This document shows, piece after piece, positions 43,218 to 55,239 of a stretch of 64,000 bases of DNA; the first letter of the stretch is position 1, and every line of letters starts with the position of its first letter. The position numbers and the translations under genes are program-made. Location: the NCBI RefSeq assembly GCF_964204645.1, contig NC_134034.1, positions 7,497,414-7,561,413 on the forward strand. The letters are read 5' to 3'. Origin of the DNA: Tubulanus polymorphus. Its lineage: Eukaryota; Nemertea; Palaeonemertea; Tubulaniformes; Tubulanidae. The notes under the pieces are model-generated. The model was given only the letters and a program-made list of their open reading frames with translations, made no database searches and was not told the origin of the DNA.

Positions 43218-43829
43218 ATGAATACAGATTTATTTATATTCGAACCGCATAATATGTTAGTTACTGGTGTAACCAATTGTGGTAAAACACATTTCATATT
43301 AGACTTGTTAGAAACTATTTATAAGAATCATTTTGATAATATAATATTATTCTGTCCTACTTATGAAATGAATAAAACATATAATAGAGATATAGTTAAG
43401 ATGAAAAAGTTTATTATATTAGATCCTAAAACAGTAAAAGAAAATTTAGATAATTGTATAAAAATAGCAATTGATACTTATAAAGGATCAAATACATTAT
43501 TCATTATAGATGATTGTGCTAATCTACATGATTCAAAAGTGAGAGAAAGTGAGTTATGTTATCTAGCTTTCTCTGGAAGACATTTTGGGATAACAACATG
43601 GGTTTTAAATCAAAAATATAATTCAATTATTAAAGACTTTAGAGAGAATATAAGATTTCTAGTTTTATTCTACAATAAAGTTAGAAAATCTATGCAACAA
43701 TCATTGGAAGAAAATCAAATTATACCAACTGAATTACATGATGAATATATGAATAAATTAAAGAATAATAAAGGTTCAAAATTATTACTGAGATTACAAT
43801 TTCCATATGAATATAAATTTATAAAATAA
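43218..43829 (+). CDS. FtsK/HerA-type genome-packaging ATPase (Polinton-2)
   Basis: An intact 203-residue frame: the Walker A loop GVTNCGKTHF near residue 19, IILFCPTYEMNKTYNRDIVK, and Walker B LFIIDDCANLHD near residue 95, then SGRHFGITTWVLNQKYN and FLVLFYNKVRKSM. The length is usual for Polinton ATPases. It lies 52 bases after the integrase, and its start follows AAGAATAAATG. This is the undamaged version of 22563-23174. Confidence 0.9.
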   Translation: MNTDLFIFEPHNMLVTGVTNCGKTHFILDLLETIYKNHFDNIILFCPTYEMNKTYNRDIVKMKKFIILDPKTVKENLDNCIKIAIDTYKGSNTLFIIDDCANLHDSKVRESELCYLAFSGRHFGITTWVLNQKYNSIIKDFRENIRFLVLFYNKVRKSMQQSLEENQIIPTELHDEYMNKLKNNKGSKLLLRLQFPYEYKFIK

Positions 43830-43945
43830 CTATTTATATACCTATGTATTAGATAACCTAATACCTGATACCCTATTAGATACCTTAAATACTTAAAACC
43901 CCCTTTTTATTTACTATTATTTTATACAATTTTCAACCTTTATTA

Positions 43946-44830
43946 TTATTTGATTGTTAGATAATTAATTTCTGAATCACTTTCATCATCACTCTCCAAT
44001 TCATTATCAGGCCCTAACAATTTATTCAAATGCTCTACCGTATCTTCATAAATAATTGGTTTATTGATATACTTATTAGGCATCTCAACTATATCTTTAT
44101 TTTCTGATATAAGTTTCATAGAATCTTTATTATCAATGCGCTTTCCTGTATTTTCATTATCATCTTTATTAGTGTTTGTTCCTAATATTTCATTTACAGT
44201 GTTTGATCCTAATATTTCATTAGCATCGGTTAAATCTAATTCATTTTTATTAGGTGTTGCTAATAAAAAGTCTTCATATAATTCTTTACCATTTACTTTT
44301 TTATTTGAAACAAATTTTGTAACATATCTAAATGGGTGTTCTATAAATTCTCTTAAACCAACGCGTTCTATAACATTAGTAATATGTGAATTTGTATTCA
44401 TATGTTTATTCCAATTTGATGGAGCGTTTGAAAATTCACCTTTACAATAATCACAATAATTTCTATTTTTACTAACATTTAATATTATTGCATTATTATA
44501 TGTAGAAGGTATTACATTATTTGATGTAGAGGGTATTACATTATTAGATGTAGTAGGTATTACATTATTAGATGTAGAAGGTATTACATTATTAGATGTA
44601 TTAGGTATTACATTATTAGATGTAGAAGGTATTACATTATTATCAATTACATTACATAAATTATCAACAACTTCACTTTTATTATTATCGATTTCTATTA
44701 GTTTAGTTTTATAAATTTTGAAAATAGGATCAAATATCAAAGCTATATTACAAGGTATTACATAATATAAACCATCATTATTTTCATGTGTATCGATGTA
44801 TGGAATATGTTTATATACTTTACCTTCCAT
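43946..44830 (-). CDS. Variable zinc-finger protein with 24-bp repeats (Polinton-2)
   Basis: An intact 294-residue frame at the locus occupied in Polinton-1 by 20706-21887. Residues 60-115 are about six repeats of NNVIPSTS, encoded by 24-bp tandem units at about 44495-44645. One C2H2 finger follows (CDYCKGEFSNAPSNWNKHMN). The rest is acidic without a known domain and ends ESDDESDSEINYLTIK. Only the start (MEG) and the presence of a finger recall the Polinton-1 protein. Both were intact here while core genes decayed around them, or are younger arrivals. Confidence 0.75.
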   Translation of the reverse strand: MEGKVYKHIPYIDTHENNDGLYYVIPCNIALIFDPIFKIYKTKLIEIDNNKSEVVDNLCNVIDNNVIPSTSNNVIPNTSNNVIPSTSNNVIPTTSNNVIPSTSNNVIPSTYNNAIILNVSKNRNYCDYCKGEFSNAPSNWNKHMNTNSHITNVIERVGLREFIEHPFRYVTKFVSNKKVNGKELYEDFLLATPNKNELDLTDANEILGSNTVNEILGTNTNKDDNENTGKRIDNKDSMKLISENKDIVEMPNKYINKPIIYEDTVEHLNKLLGPDNELESDDESDSEINYLTIK

Positions 44831-44862
44831 TTATTATATAAATTTTCATTAAAGTTAAAATT

Positions 44863-46115
44863 TTAATACATAACACTATTTAATTGAGAATTTACAATAT
44901 TTAATTGCGCGTCAGATATAATATAAATGTGCATTTTAAAATTTTTGATTCCTTTTTTTTTTGTCATGAATAATTGTATTCCATCTTTAGTGTTTTGTAG
45001 TTTTTTTCCAGAACCATGTAATGAATTATCCTCTGTTGTTCTAAAATCTAACCATAATGCATATTTATTACCGGTATAATAATCAATTTGATTAATATTA
45101 CAATTTTCAGATGATTTCACTTTTTCATTCGTAAAATGTTTTCTAATTTCTGGCCATTGATCTATCATTCTCATTCCTTGACAAAATATTTTATTTGCTA
45201 TTCCTTCGATAGTTATTTCTACTTATGTTATTTCAGGATTATAATAATTATCAACATTTATTGCGCCATAAGTATATGTTGCAATGGTAAAAAATATTAA
45301 TATACCTTTAATAGATCTTCTTGGGAAGTTAATATTCTCATTAATAATTTCATCATTTGCATTAATAGTTACAGTTTTAAATTTATCAATATAATCATAT
45401 AATAATGAAAATCCTTGATTGTATTTAGTTTGAATTATACTTGAAATATTTTCATCAGTTACTGTATCATATTCTAAACATATATAGGTATATGGCCTAT
45501 ATTCGATAATTTATAACTCATATCTTTATTAACGCTAGATATTACAATTTCATTTACAGGAGCAAATGTTATTTCGAATATAACCTCTTCTTGAATTGCG
45601 TATTTATATAAAGGTGCATTGTCAAAGTCTAATGGAATTTTATATTTGCTTCCATATATACTTTTTATCAATTTATCTACAGCATTAGTTAATATTGCGC
45701 TATTAGCTTCTGATCTTAATTTATTTTGGTTTTCTGATTGGATTCCTTGAAATATCATATTATTTCTATTTTCTTTAGTTAACCATAAATCTTTATAATG
45801 CATAAATAAATTATAATCATCTAATGAGAAAACTGTTTCTGGACCAATCTTTATTGTTAACTTTTTAATCAAATATCTCCCAACATTATCGACAACATAA
45901 TTATTATTATTACCGATTACTTTTATATCGGCTGATAAATAAATACTATTTGGAACATAAAATGTATTTTGTGTTAATCGACGGATTCTAACATATAAAG
46001 TTTCATCGGGATTAATATTAGAAGGGTTATGAGTAATTATATGATGTGATCTTTCTGCTTTAATAGCATTAGATATTCTATGATTCTTAGAAGGATTGAT
46101 ATAACTCCCACTCAT
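44863..46115 (-). pseudogene. Major capsid protein, double jelly-roll (Polinton-2)
   Basis: Counterpart of 19424-20672. The N-terminal part (45474-46115) shows YLIKKLTIKIGPETVFSLDD, MHYKDLWLTKENR and IFQGIQSENQNKLRS. The C-terminal part (44863-45174) shows MRMIDQWPEIRKHF and YALWLDFRTTEDNSLHGSG. Lesions are a small deletion near residue 168 (45640), a frame change near 45490, a stop near 45225 and further breaks between 45180 and 45480. The lesions differ from those in Polinton-1. Confidence 0.87.
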
Positions 46116-46135
46116 TTATTTAACAAAAAAATTAA

Positions 46136-47593
46136 TTATTTATTTTTTATCATGTTTACTAATCCAAAAATAATTGCACTTACAACTGTAATTAAAAATA
46201 AAATAATATATTCAGCAGCAAAGTTAAGAATATTCCCAGCAGGTTTCAATATAAAACCAACAATTGATGCAATAACTCCTGGCAATGCTGCAGCAGATTT
46301 TTTAGATAGTTCCCATAAATATTTTGCTAATTTCTTTAAACCATCCTTAACTTTATCTTGTATAGAATTATTATCATTCGGGGGTTTATCTGGTTTGTTA
46401 GGTGTAGGAGTAGATTTCAAAGCATTTGATATTGCTAAACCAATTGTTGTAAATAACATAGTTACTGCTGTTAGAATTGAAAGAATTGTTATTCCTTCAA
46501 ACTTAAATAATAATTTTATTCTATCTTTCAATGATATTCTAGAATCTGGTTTGATTAGATATCTTTTAAAAACATCTTTTAATCTATCAATATTATAATC
46601 ATATGATTTTAATAATAATTTAATTTCTTCTTTTTGTAATTCTATGTTATATTCTAAATCATCTTTTTCTTTTTCTAAACGTAATTCTTTTTGCCTATAT
46701 TCTATTTCATCAATAACTTTATTATCTCTATCTTATTTTGATTGTTCTATTTCTTTATTTTTATCAGTTAATTCTTTTTCTAAAAATCTAATTTTAAAAT
46801 CTCTTATACTTTTATCATGCATAATTTTACCAGATGCATGTCTTATACTAATAATTTCTCTAATTGCTTTATCAGAAAATATATCTAAATCTTCTAATTG
46901 TTGATCTGTTGCATCAAGTAATCCCTTCGGTAAAAGTTTTTCAGTTTGAACTTCTCTTGAATTAGGTCTACTAGTTTTGGAAGTTATATTCTGTTCAGAA
47001 CTTGTTTCTGGTTCTAAATTATTATCGATTGTTTCAAATAATTCATTAATTCTTTGTTTAAATACTCTTTCATTTTTAATAATTTCTTCTTGTGTTACAT
47101 CTTCTATTTCATTACTATTTCTTATTATTTTAATTCTATATAGTAATGAGTCAGACTTAAGCAAAGTTGATTCTGCTAATATTTTGTTTTGTTTTTCATA
47201 AGAGATATCAATATAATAATCATCTTTCAAACGATAACAATATTCACCATCTAAAAACTTTAATTCTTTTACTAAAAGTCTGGCACCTCTATCATTGATA
47301 TTATATCCAGATTCTTCAAATACATGTTTGAAATTATAAATATATTCATAATATTCTAAATTTTCCTTTAATAAACCTGGATTTTCATTTTCAATAGGTA
47401 TTCTCGATCTAGTTCTTCTATCAAATTCATCTGTTGATGGGGCTTTAGAACCACTATCTGCTAAATTGGAATTATATGCTGATTCATTACCATCATCAAT
47501 ATTAGTTTCTGCATCATTATAATCATCATCAATATATCCTTCATTATTAATTCCCATTTCTCCCATTTCATAATCTTCTCCGCCTTCTGCCAT
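46136..47593 (-). pseudogene. Coiled-coil protein with C-terminal membrane segments (Polinton-2)
   Basis: Counterpart of 17937-19337 with one nonsense TAA at 46733-46735 (Polinton-1 reads TCA). The frame then continues unshifted to 46136. N-terminal acidic region, DRGARLLVKELKFLDGEY domain, coiled coil and hydrophobic tail (SAAALPGVIASIVGFILK) are all present. There is no second paralogue beside it. Confidence 0.75.
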
Positions 47594-47645
47594 TTACATA
47601 ATAAAAAAATTAAAATTTAAAATATAATATTCCTCCGATTACAAT

Positions 47646-48546
47646 TCATATACAAGTTATAGCTAATTTAGTATTTTCATGGGATTTATTATCATCATTT
47701 AGTTTAATTATATCATGTTGAATATTATCAGTTTTTATATTTTCTGATGTATTGTAATCTTTTATTTTAGAATCATTATTTAATTTAATATTATTAGTTT
47801 TAGTTTCTGTTGATTGAATGTGTTTTTTATTTTTTTCACCTTCCATTAATTTTGGAGCAGTAATAATCTTTTTATTTATATCATTAAATCCAAATGAATT
47901 ATTTATTGTTGCAGTTTTAATTAGATTAGTATAACCAATTATGTTTCCCATCTTTAATACTAAATCATTAGAAATAATTAATAGATTAGGGCCTATACAA
48001 TAATTTAGTCTTACATGTGATTAATCTAAATAATTTTGATATCTTACAATGTTTTCTGGAATAGATCTATTTTTATCATTATGAATGGAATCTTCAAATA
48101 AAACTTTAAATTGTTTTTGTGTATCGAATGAAGTATTTAAATTTCCAATTATCGGTGATCTTGTTTCAACTTATGTATGTATGAAATCTGAATAACCTTT
48201 GAATTAGTTTATATTTAGAATTATTCAAATGATCATTCCAACTAATTCCACATCCTGTTGTTGCGCGATAAACAGCAAAATTTAATTGGTTCTGCCAATA
48301 CTTCATATTAGATTTTAATAACCATTGTTTTTCATCTTTCAATTTTTTAAAATCAATTAAATATACATGAAATATATTTTCCATCTTTGCATTAAAATTA
48401 TTAGTTTCAGTAACATAAATTTCTAAATTAGTTAATGAATCTAAAACTTCATTTCTATACGTAATATCTTTATTAAAATCTATTGCTGGAATATTATATT
48501 TAATTGATTTATTATATTGGAAAGCTTTTGGAAAACTATCTACCAT
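47646..48546 (-). pseudogene. Large structural-block protein, internally deleted (Polinton-2)
   Basis: Counterpart of 15463-16846. The N-terminal 126 codons (48166-48546) are open and end at RFHTYIS, where about 465 bp present in Polinton-1 are missing. The rest continues with VETRSPIIGN-like sequence and a further stop to the open C-terminal part (47646-47951). The N-terminus is uninterrupted here, unlike in Polinton-1. Confidence 0.7.
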
Positions 48547-48997
48547 TTATATAATTAAAAAATTGATAATTTATTAATTCTTTTAATAATTTATCTTGTT
48601 CTTCAACTGTTATATGGCCATTTAAACTTATTATATAATCTAGTGTATTCTTTAATTTATTAATTTCTTTTATATTAGTTTTAATTTTTTCTTTATTACT
48701 TTTTATATCTAATTTTGAACTTATACCAGTTAAAACACTTGATGATAATCCTAATACACCAATTGATATAGCTAAAGGTGTTAATGGTGAAAATATTGCT
48801 AGAAATGTTATTACAGAACTAATTGTAACCGAACCACTTATAATCAAATAATATATAATTTTACTTTTTAAATATTTTTTCTTTTTTATCTTTAAGTCAC
48901 TTTCAAATTCTAATATTTGTTTTTCTAAATATGTTTTTAATTTAGTTTTATTTATATCATGAGGAATAATATCAATATTTTCAACTTTATCTTCCAT
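48536..48997 (-). CDS. Membrane-hairpin protein (Polinton-2), stop lost
   Basis: Counterpart of 15012-15446. Both hydrophobic segments are present. The stop that ends the Polinton-1 protein is CAA here, so the frame runs 9 codons further and overlaps the start of the next gene (ATG at 48546) by 11 bases. Otherwise intact, 153 residues. Confidence 0.68.
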   Translation of the reverse strand: MEDKVENIDIIPHDINKTKLKTYLEKQILEFESDLKIKKKKYLKSKIIYYLIISGSVTISSVITFLAIFSPLTPLAISIGVLGLSSSVLTGISSKLDIKSNKEKIKTNIKEINKLKNTLDYIISLNGHITVEEQDKLLKELINYQFFNYINGR

Positions 48998-49021
48998 TTA
49001 TTTAGCAAAAAAAATTACTAA

Positions 49022-49435
49022 TTAGTAAATTTATATGCTACAAATATAACAACAACAGTTCCACCTAAAATCCAAATTATTTCATATTTCTGTTGTTCTT
49101 TACTTGGGGTATAATAATCTGATAATTTAGGTTTGTATAGATTTTTCTTTATTGGTTACCGCGTTATATAAACTCATTGCATCATCAACTGATTGAAAAT
49201 CTCTATGTGAAATCTTCTGATCATATAATTCTTTATTGATGTAATCCATATAGTTTTGTCTTTTTTCTCTATATTCTTCTGCTGCTTTATTGTATTTCTC
49301 TAATGCTAAGTTATGTCTTCTTTGTTCTCCTAATGAACTATTTTTATCAATATGCTTAAATAAATAACCACCACCAGTAAATGCTAAAGCGTTAACAATT
49401 GCCGATCCTATAATAGTTATAATTGCAGAAGCCAT
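49022..49435 (-). pseudogene. Membrane-anchored Polinton protein (Polinton-2)
   Basis: Counterpart of 14589-14986, here with an ATG start. The 102-codon frame (49127-49435) covers the hydrophobic N-terminus and the charged helix. A small deletion near 49140 then changes frame. The shifted frame downstream encodes QQKYEIIWILGGTVVVIFVA and ends at 49022, a convincing C-terminal membrane segment. Confidence 0.6.
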
Positions 49436-49459
49436 TTATTTAGCAAAAAAATTATGCAT

Positions 49460-49681
49460 TTATATGGGAGGAATATATTTTTGTTTTTCCAAATAATCAA
49501 TAGTTAAATTAGATAAAGTAACTGCTAATATTAATTTTAGAATATCATTTATATCAAATCTATCAACATTAACACTTCCCATTTTGAATACTTTTTTTAA
49601 TACCATTGAATAACCAACAGTTCCAACTGATAGTAATGCGCCATTATATAATCCAGTTATTATCCACTTATTATCACTCAT
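49460..49681 (-). CDS. Small two-segment membrane protein (Polinton-2)
   Basis: An intact 73-residue frame with two hydrophobic segments; see 14345-14563 for the broken copy. The start follows a T-run and GATAAATAAATG, and the upstream gene's stop abuts it. Confidence 0.65.
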   Translation of the reverse strand: MSDNKWIITGLYNGALLSVGTVGYSMVLKKVFKMGSVNVDRFDINDILKLILAVTLSNLTIDYLEKQKYIPPI

Positions 49682-50038
49682 TTATTTATCAAAAAAATTA
49701 CTATCATCAAAATATTTAGTTAACTTATTTATGATTAATTCAACATTTATTTTATTACTAGTTTCATTTGTATATATTTCAATTATTATTTTTTTAATAT
49801 CATCGATGATAAAATCTTCATCTAATTCATAAAATCTTAAAGATTCTCTAATTAAATTAGTAATCTTTTCTACATTTAAAGTTTCTTTATCTATTGTTGT
49901 TTCATACTCAAATGTTGTTTCATTAGAAAATGCAATATTTTTAATATGTGTAATTACATCATTAATGTTAAATTCCATTTCTTTCTCATGTTTAAAATCA
50001 AACCCAAAACATATACTCGGTCCAACAGTTAGATTCAT
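49682..50038 (-). CDS. Conserved small acidic Polinton protein (Polinton-2)
   Basis: An intact 118-residue frame, the undamaged version of 13997-14344. It has a beta-like N-terminus (GPSICFGFDFKHEKEMEFN) and a helical acidic C-terminal half. No domain is recognised. Its stop abuts the next ATG at 49681. Confidence 0.65.
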   Translation of the reverse strand: MNLTVGPSICFGFDFKHEKEMEFNINDVITHIKNIAFSNETTFEYETTIDKETLNVEKITNLIRESLRFYELDEDFIIDDIKKIIIEIYTNETSNKINVELIINKLTKYFDDSNFFDK

Positions 50039-50054
50039 TTATATAATGAAAAAA

Positions 50055-50810
50055 TTACTCTCTACATCTTATAACTAATTCATAAATTACAGGAAAGTTA
50101 TTCAAATCAATTAAATAACCATTAAGATTTCTTATTTCTAATTTAAAATTATTGAATTTAGGAATGCATGGTTTGAAATCACATTCAGTTAAATTATAAT
50201 TTATTTGAGTTCCAAATTGTTTAACATTTTTTAGCGGTAAAATATTTAATATACTAGAACTACAAATTGATTCTTTAGTTGCTTCGAAAGTTTTTGTAGG
50301 CTCGATTAAATTGCAATAAATATAAAAGTGTGTAAAAGGTATTATATTTGAGCCGCCTTCTGCGTTTCCAGTAACTGTTAGCGGTTTAATTCCTAACATT
50401 TTAGCCAGTGGTTTGTTTACCATAAATTTATGTTGTTCATTAGATATCTTTATTCTAATTTTATTAGTACTATCAATTTTATTAAATTTAATTTCAAATA
50501 CAGAAGTGCCTCCGATTTTCAACCGAGCTTTTCTATTAATTTCCTGCGCTAATGATTCTAAATTATATAATCCTGGTTTTAAAAATATATGAAACCATTT
50601 ATCTTTATTTCTCATATAAATCATAAACCCTCTATGTTCAAAAGTTTTATCTGATATATTATAAAAAGAATTACATAAACTTATATTTACTAATTTTAAA
50701 TCAACACAATTCTTGAATTCTCTATCTAATTGTACTAGTAAATTATGAGATTTATAATTTGTAAGCCTTCTAGAATCTACAAATATTCTGTATTCTTTTA
50801 ATTCTACCGT
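50055..50810 (-). pseudogene. Minor capsid (penton-like) candidate, start codon altered (Polinton-2)
   Basis: Open over the same 756 bases as the Polinton-1 gene (13225-13980), but the first codon is ACG (50808-50810), where Polinton-1 has ATG in an otherwise matching context. The next Met (50624) would remove 62 codons. THFYIYCNLI and SSILNILPLKNV are conserved. A Gly/Asn-rich loop (GNAEGGSN) replaces the corresponding loop in Polinton-1, the main difference between the two. Confidence 0.6.
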
Positions 50811-50827
50811 TTATTTTACATATTTTC

Positions 50828-51169
50828 TTATTCGAAATCTATTTCATGGTGACCTTTTTCATTCTTACCTTTGTATACGAAATAGAAATCTCCAGAACAT
50901 AATTCTTCTAGATCTTCACTTGATAATCTATGAAATCTATCTGGTAAATATGTTCTAAATTTATATGTATTTCCTTTTAATCCTTCATATTCTAAGTGTA
51001 TAACTAATTTATCTCCATAGTTATTAGTAACTGTATCAATATTTGTAATTAGATATTTCTTATGGATTGTTAATTCTGTTAACTTTTTGAATCTATAATC
51101 TACAGATTTTACATTTGAAGTATCTTTTATTCTATTTAAGAATTCACTGTGTGCTTGTTTACTCTCCAT
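50828..51169 (-). CDS. Small conserved Polinton protein, possible OB-fold (Polinton-2)
   Basis: An intact 113-residue frame directly after polB. Strand-like repeats (KKYLITNIDTVTNNYGDKLV, LEYEGLKGNTYKFRTYLPDR) and an acidic C-terminus. A single-stranded-DNA-binding role would suit its place next to the polymerase but is inference. See 12853-13207. Confidence 0.62.
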   Translation of the reverse strand: MESKQAHSEFLNRIKDTSNVKSVDYRFKKLTELTIHKKYLITNIDTVTNNYGDKLVIHLEYEGLKGNTYKFRTYLPDRFHRLSSEDLEELCSGDFYFVYKGKNEKGHHEIDFE

Positions 51170-51198
51170 TTATAATACATAATTTTATTAAAATTTGA

Positions 51199-54100
51199 TT
51201 AACACGTTAGAATTCTTTTCATTATCTCGTTCTCTTTTGTTTCTTCTCTTTTAAATTTTAAGTATTCATCTAAATTACAACCATAAGCAACTGTATGAAT
51301 TCCATCATCTAAAATATATCTTTTATCATCAAATGGGTTTAGACTTATCTTTTCAATTTCTTCAATAAACATTTCATGATCTTCAGATCTTAAACATCTC
51401 ATCTTATGTTTTCTAACTTCTTCATTGAATATACAATTGATGTAATCTTTGAAATGAATATTCTTTTCTACTACACTTTTGGTTATTCCTTTTAACTTTT
51501 TAGCTTCATGTTCTTTAGTTTTATATGAATACATTTTAGATCTAATACCAATGAATTCAATCATTTCTTCACCGCCTAATTCATCTTTGAATTTACCAGG
51601 ACCTTTTTTATTATCATTGCTAAACAATTCATGATTTTTAGGATAGTTACTGAAATCAAAATGATGTTTTAATGTTTTTAAATCATCAGTTATGTTATCA
51701 GTTTTTATCTTTTATATGTAAGAATCGGTATCAAAATATAAGATTTCTATATGTTTTTCTCCAAAAAGTGGTTGTAATATATTATAATAGAATTCATACA
51801 TTAGTAATTTTGATAATTCTAAAACTGAAGCGCCAACATAGATTGGTTTATTAAATTTCATAGATGTTCTTCTCATTTTAACTGCAGCTAAATTTTCATC
51901 AAATATTCTGTTACCAATGAACTTAGGATATGTTTGTAAATGTCTAATTCTTTTACCATTACTAACTAACTCAATATCATTTCTATTTCTAATATTTTCA
52001 CAAGTCTTACCATAGAATGCATTATTCATTAACTTGAAGAAATCTTTCTCGAAATCAGTTTTAGCTTCAGTTCTCTGTTTGGTGTTAAAATCTATATATT
52101 TTTCTAACCACTTAGATTGACTGAATGAAATATATCTATGTACTTTTTTTAGGATCATTCCTTGTTTTAGATAAAACTTTAACATTCTATAATGCACTAC
52201 ATAATTATATTTATCTTCTTGAGTTACCATTAACTTTTCTGTATGAATATGATTTTCAGGTTTAATTCTTTTTTGATAATTTGATAATTCTTCATGAGTT
52301 ACAGTTTTATGTTCGGGACAGTATGCTAGATTTCTAGATTTAAATTTTTTATCTTCAGGATATTCTAAATCTACAACAAAGAAGTAACCAGTATCTGAAT
52401 CATCTGCAATATCTAGAATTCTTTTCTTCCAATCAAATTTATCATTATTTTCACGTTGTAAAACTTCAGTTAATTCAAATACTCCATAAGGTTGTGGTTC
52501 CATCATTGCCCAACCATACAAATTATTTGCATCTATATATAATAACTTATATCCAGGGTTATCATTTACATTGAAATATCTATCCCCTAATACACCTGAA
52601 ACTCCTCCTCTTATAGATTTTTCAAATAATAATAATTGATCGATATTTGTTAACAAATCCATTTTTATATCTGTAAATTTTAATCCACAATCCCATGTTA
52701 ATCCTGGACTTGAATAACAATGACAAGGATCAATGATAAAATATTTTAGGTTTACATCTCTAAACCATTCGAATATATCCGATAATAATAATACATCCGA
52801 TTTTAAATATATATCTACTTATTGCCCATGATTTTTCATTCCAAAATGATTCCAAATATTCAATGTTCTATTATAGACTTCATCTTTAACATATTCATTT
52901 TTTAATTCATCATAGAATTGTTCTTTCAATAATTCAGTTATGTTAAAATCATCATGATTTTTATAGAAAGAATATGGAATTGCTCCTTTATATCTCATTA
53001 ATTTAAAATCATCATTATTTGGGTAGTGTTGTTTTAATATTTTTAATTCATCATCAACTAATGATTTTGATAAGTTATCTAATGAACTATTTAAAAATCT
53101 ATATGAATCTATAAATCTTAGGCAACCAAATTGGAATGATATATAATTCTCAGATGTTTTAGCTAACATTCTAAATTTATAAGTTGGTATTTTATCTTTT
53201 GATCTATTTGAATTTAATCTTTCTATTTCATTATTAATTTCTTCTATTTTATGGCATAACTGTTTGATGAATAAATGTGCATCATATCCTGATAGATTAT
53301 GAAATATAACTGGTACAAAATTAATTTTCTTAGCTTGTAAGTTACAATTCTCATGTGCAGCGCCTCTAAACTTTCCATTCAAATGATCATGGTCTCTTAC
53401 TTTTTTATCTTTATCATTAAATATCTTTTCACAATAATAACATTTATCTGCAAACGCAAATTCTTCTTTATCTTCTTCTGTCATTATAATTTCTATATTT
53501 GTATTCAATAATTTACTAAATCTTATTTCATATTCAATTAATAAGTCACAAAAATGATTGATAACATTTTCATTTCTATAATGATAATATTCACTTTCAA
53601 TTAGTTCTGGATAATCAGATTTTATATATAACCCGAAAGCTGCAGCTGATTGATGAATCTTTTTAATAGTATTTGTTTTTGGTGGTTCATCTGAAAAATC
53701 ATTTTCATTAGAATTTAATTTCTTTCTTTTATAATATATTTTTTTTCTATCTTGATCAGTTAATTCTTTATTTAATGATTCAAAATCTCCATATATTACA
53801 AATGGTACTTTATTTTTGTAATCATATTTTTTGAATTCTAATATTTTATCCTTTTCATTTGGTAAAATTAATTTACAATAATCATGATTTTCACATAATT
53901 GTTTATGATTTAATAATGCACTTTCATTACTGAATCTATGTAAACATTTTCTACAAAGATATATTTTATTATCAAAATCATTTTCTGATTTAAAAAATAA
54001 ATCAATTCTTTTAATCCACATGTAATGATTCTCATAATATAATATATCTATAACATCGTTTGAATCATAATCTTTTGATAGATATAAAGGTTCTAATGTA

Positions 54101-55239
54101 TAATGTTTAATATTATTACCTTTTGTTTTTGGTAATTTGATTAAATCGAATACATTTATCTTTATATTATTATCTCTTTCTATTTTTGGGATATTTTTAA
54201 TTCTAACAGGATACTTATCTATCTTATAATTATTTTCAAATGGTTTATAATGAGTTGATCTAAAACTATGTGTAATATCTTCTGTTGGATGTAAGCAACT
54301 TATTATAGCCCATAGAAAACATTTATCATCTTCATTTTGTACATTTATTACAGCATTAGTTTTAAATGGTAGTTTAATATAACTCGATGCTTCAATATCT
54401 GGTTCTTTATAATATGATACATTATTTTCATCAATTGGTTTTGATTTAGTTAACTTATTATATTTTGTGTTATAAACATGTAAAGTTATAAATATTATTT
54501 CATCAAATAATAAACCAGATCCTTCAAAATATTTCTCTTCTATTTTAGTTTTTACTTCATTATAACATTTATCTAATTTATCATCTATATGTTGTTTTGA
54601 AATAATATGTTGTGAATGAGAATTTATATTATATATTGGTTTATCTTCAGATTTTATAAACTTTTCTTTAACTGATATACTAATTTTAGGGTATTCAACA
54701 TCTGTAATTATTTTTATTATTTCTTTCATATTTTCTAAATGTTTTTTATTTTCTTCTAATGTTTTTCCTTTATGAAATTTAAACTCGATAGCTGCTGGGC
54801 CAATATCACTTTTAAATGCTTCGGTTATCTCTATATCTGTTTTATTATCTAATGAATTAATATAATTTCTTACATCTTCCATGTATGGTCTTTTATTGTT
54901 TAATTTATTTTTTATGCTTTTAATTGTCTTTTGTTTCTTATCATTATCATTATCAAAATATTCTTCACCTAAAATATCATTATTGATATTTCTAATATGA
55001 CTTTTAGATTTTAAATGTTCATTATAATATCTTTTATCACTGAATGATTGATTACATGTATCACATTTGTATGTTTCTTTTTCATTCTTTAATTCTTCTA
55101 ATTTAGTTTCTAATATATCATCTTTATATTCTAGTTTCAATTTATTCTCTAAATGTGTTTTAGTTTTATTGTGTCTTGCTTTTTGGGATTTATCTATATT
55201 GATATTACATGTTGGGCAGTAGTACTTATTTGCTTCCAT
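51199..55239 (-). pseudogene. polB: Protein-primed family B DNA polymerase (Polinton-2)
   Basis: 1346 codons in a single frame with two nonsense codons, near 52819 (after KNHGQ) and 51712 (after FDTDSYI). Both are TAA where Polinton-1 has a Leu codon. All motifs listed for 8780-12823 are present: zinc fingers, YGDFES, the RDHDHLNGKFRGAAHENCNL insert, HNLSGYDAHLF, DANNLYGWAMM, KLMNNAFYGKT and YFDTDS. The DDKCFLWAIISCLHP region near residue 305 is also kept. There are no frameshifts, so this copy is less damaged than Polinton-1. Confidence 0.93.
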
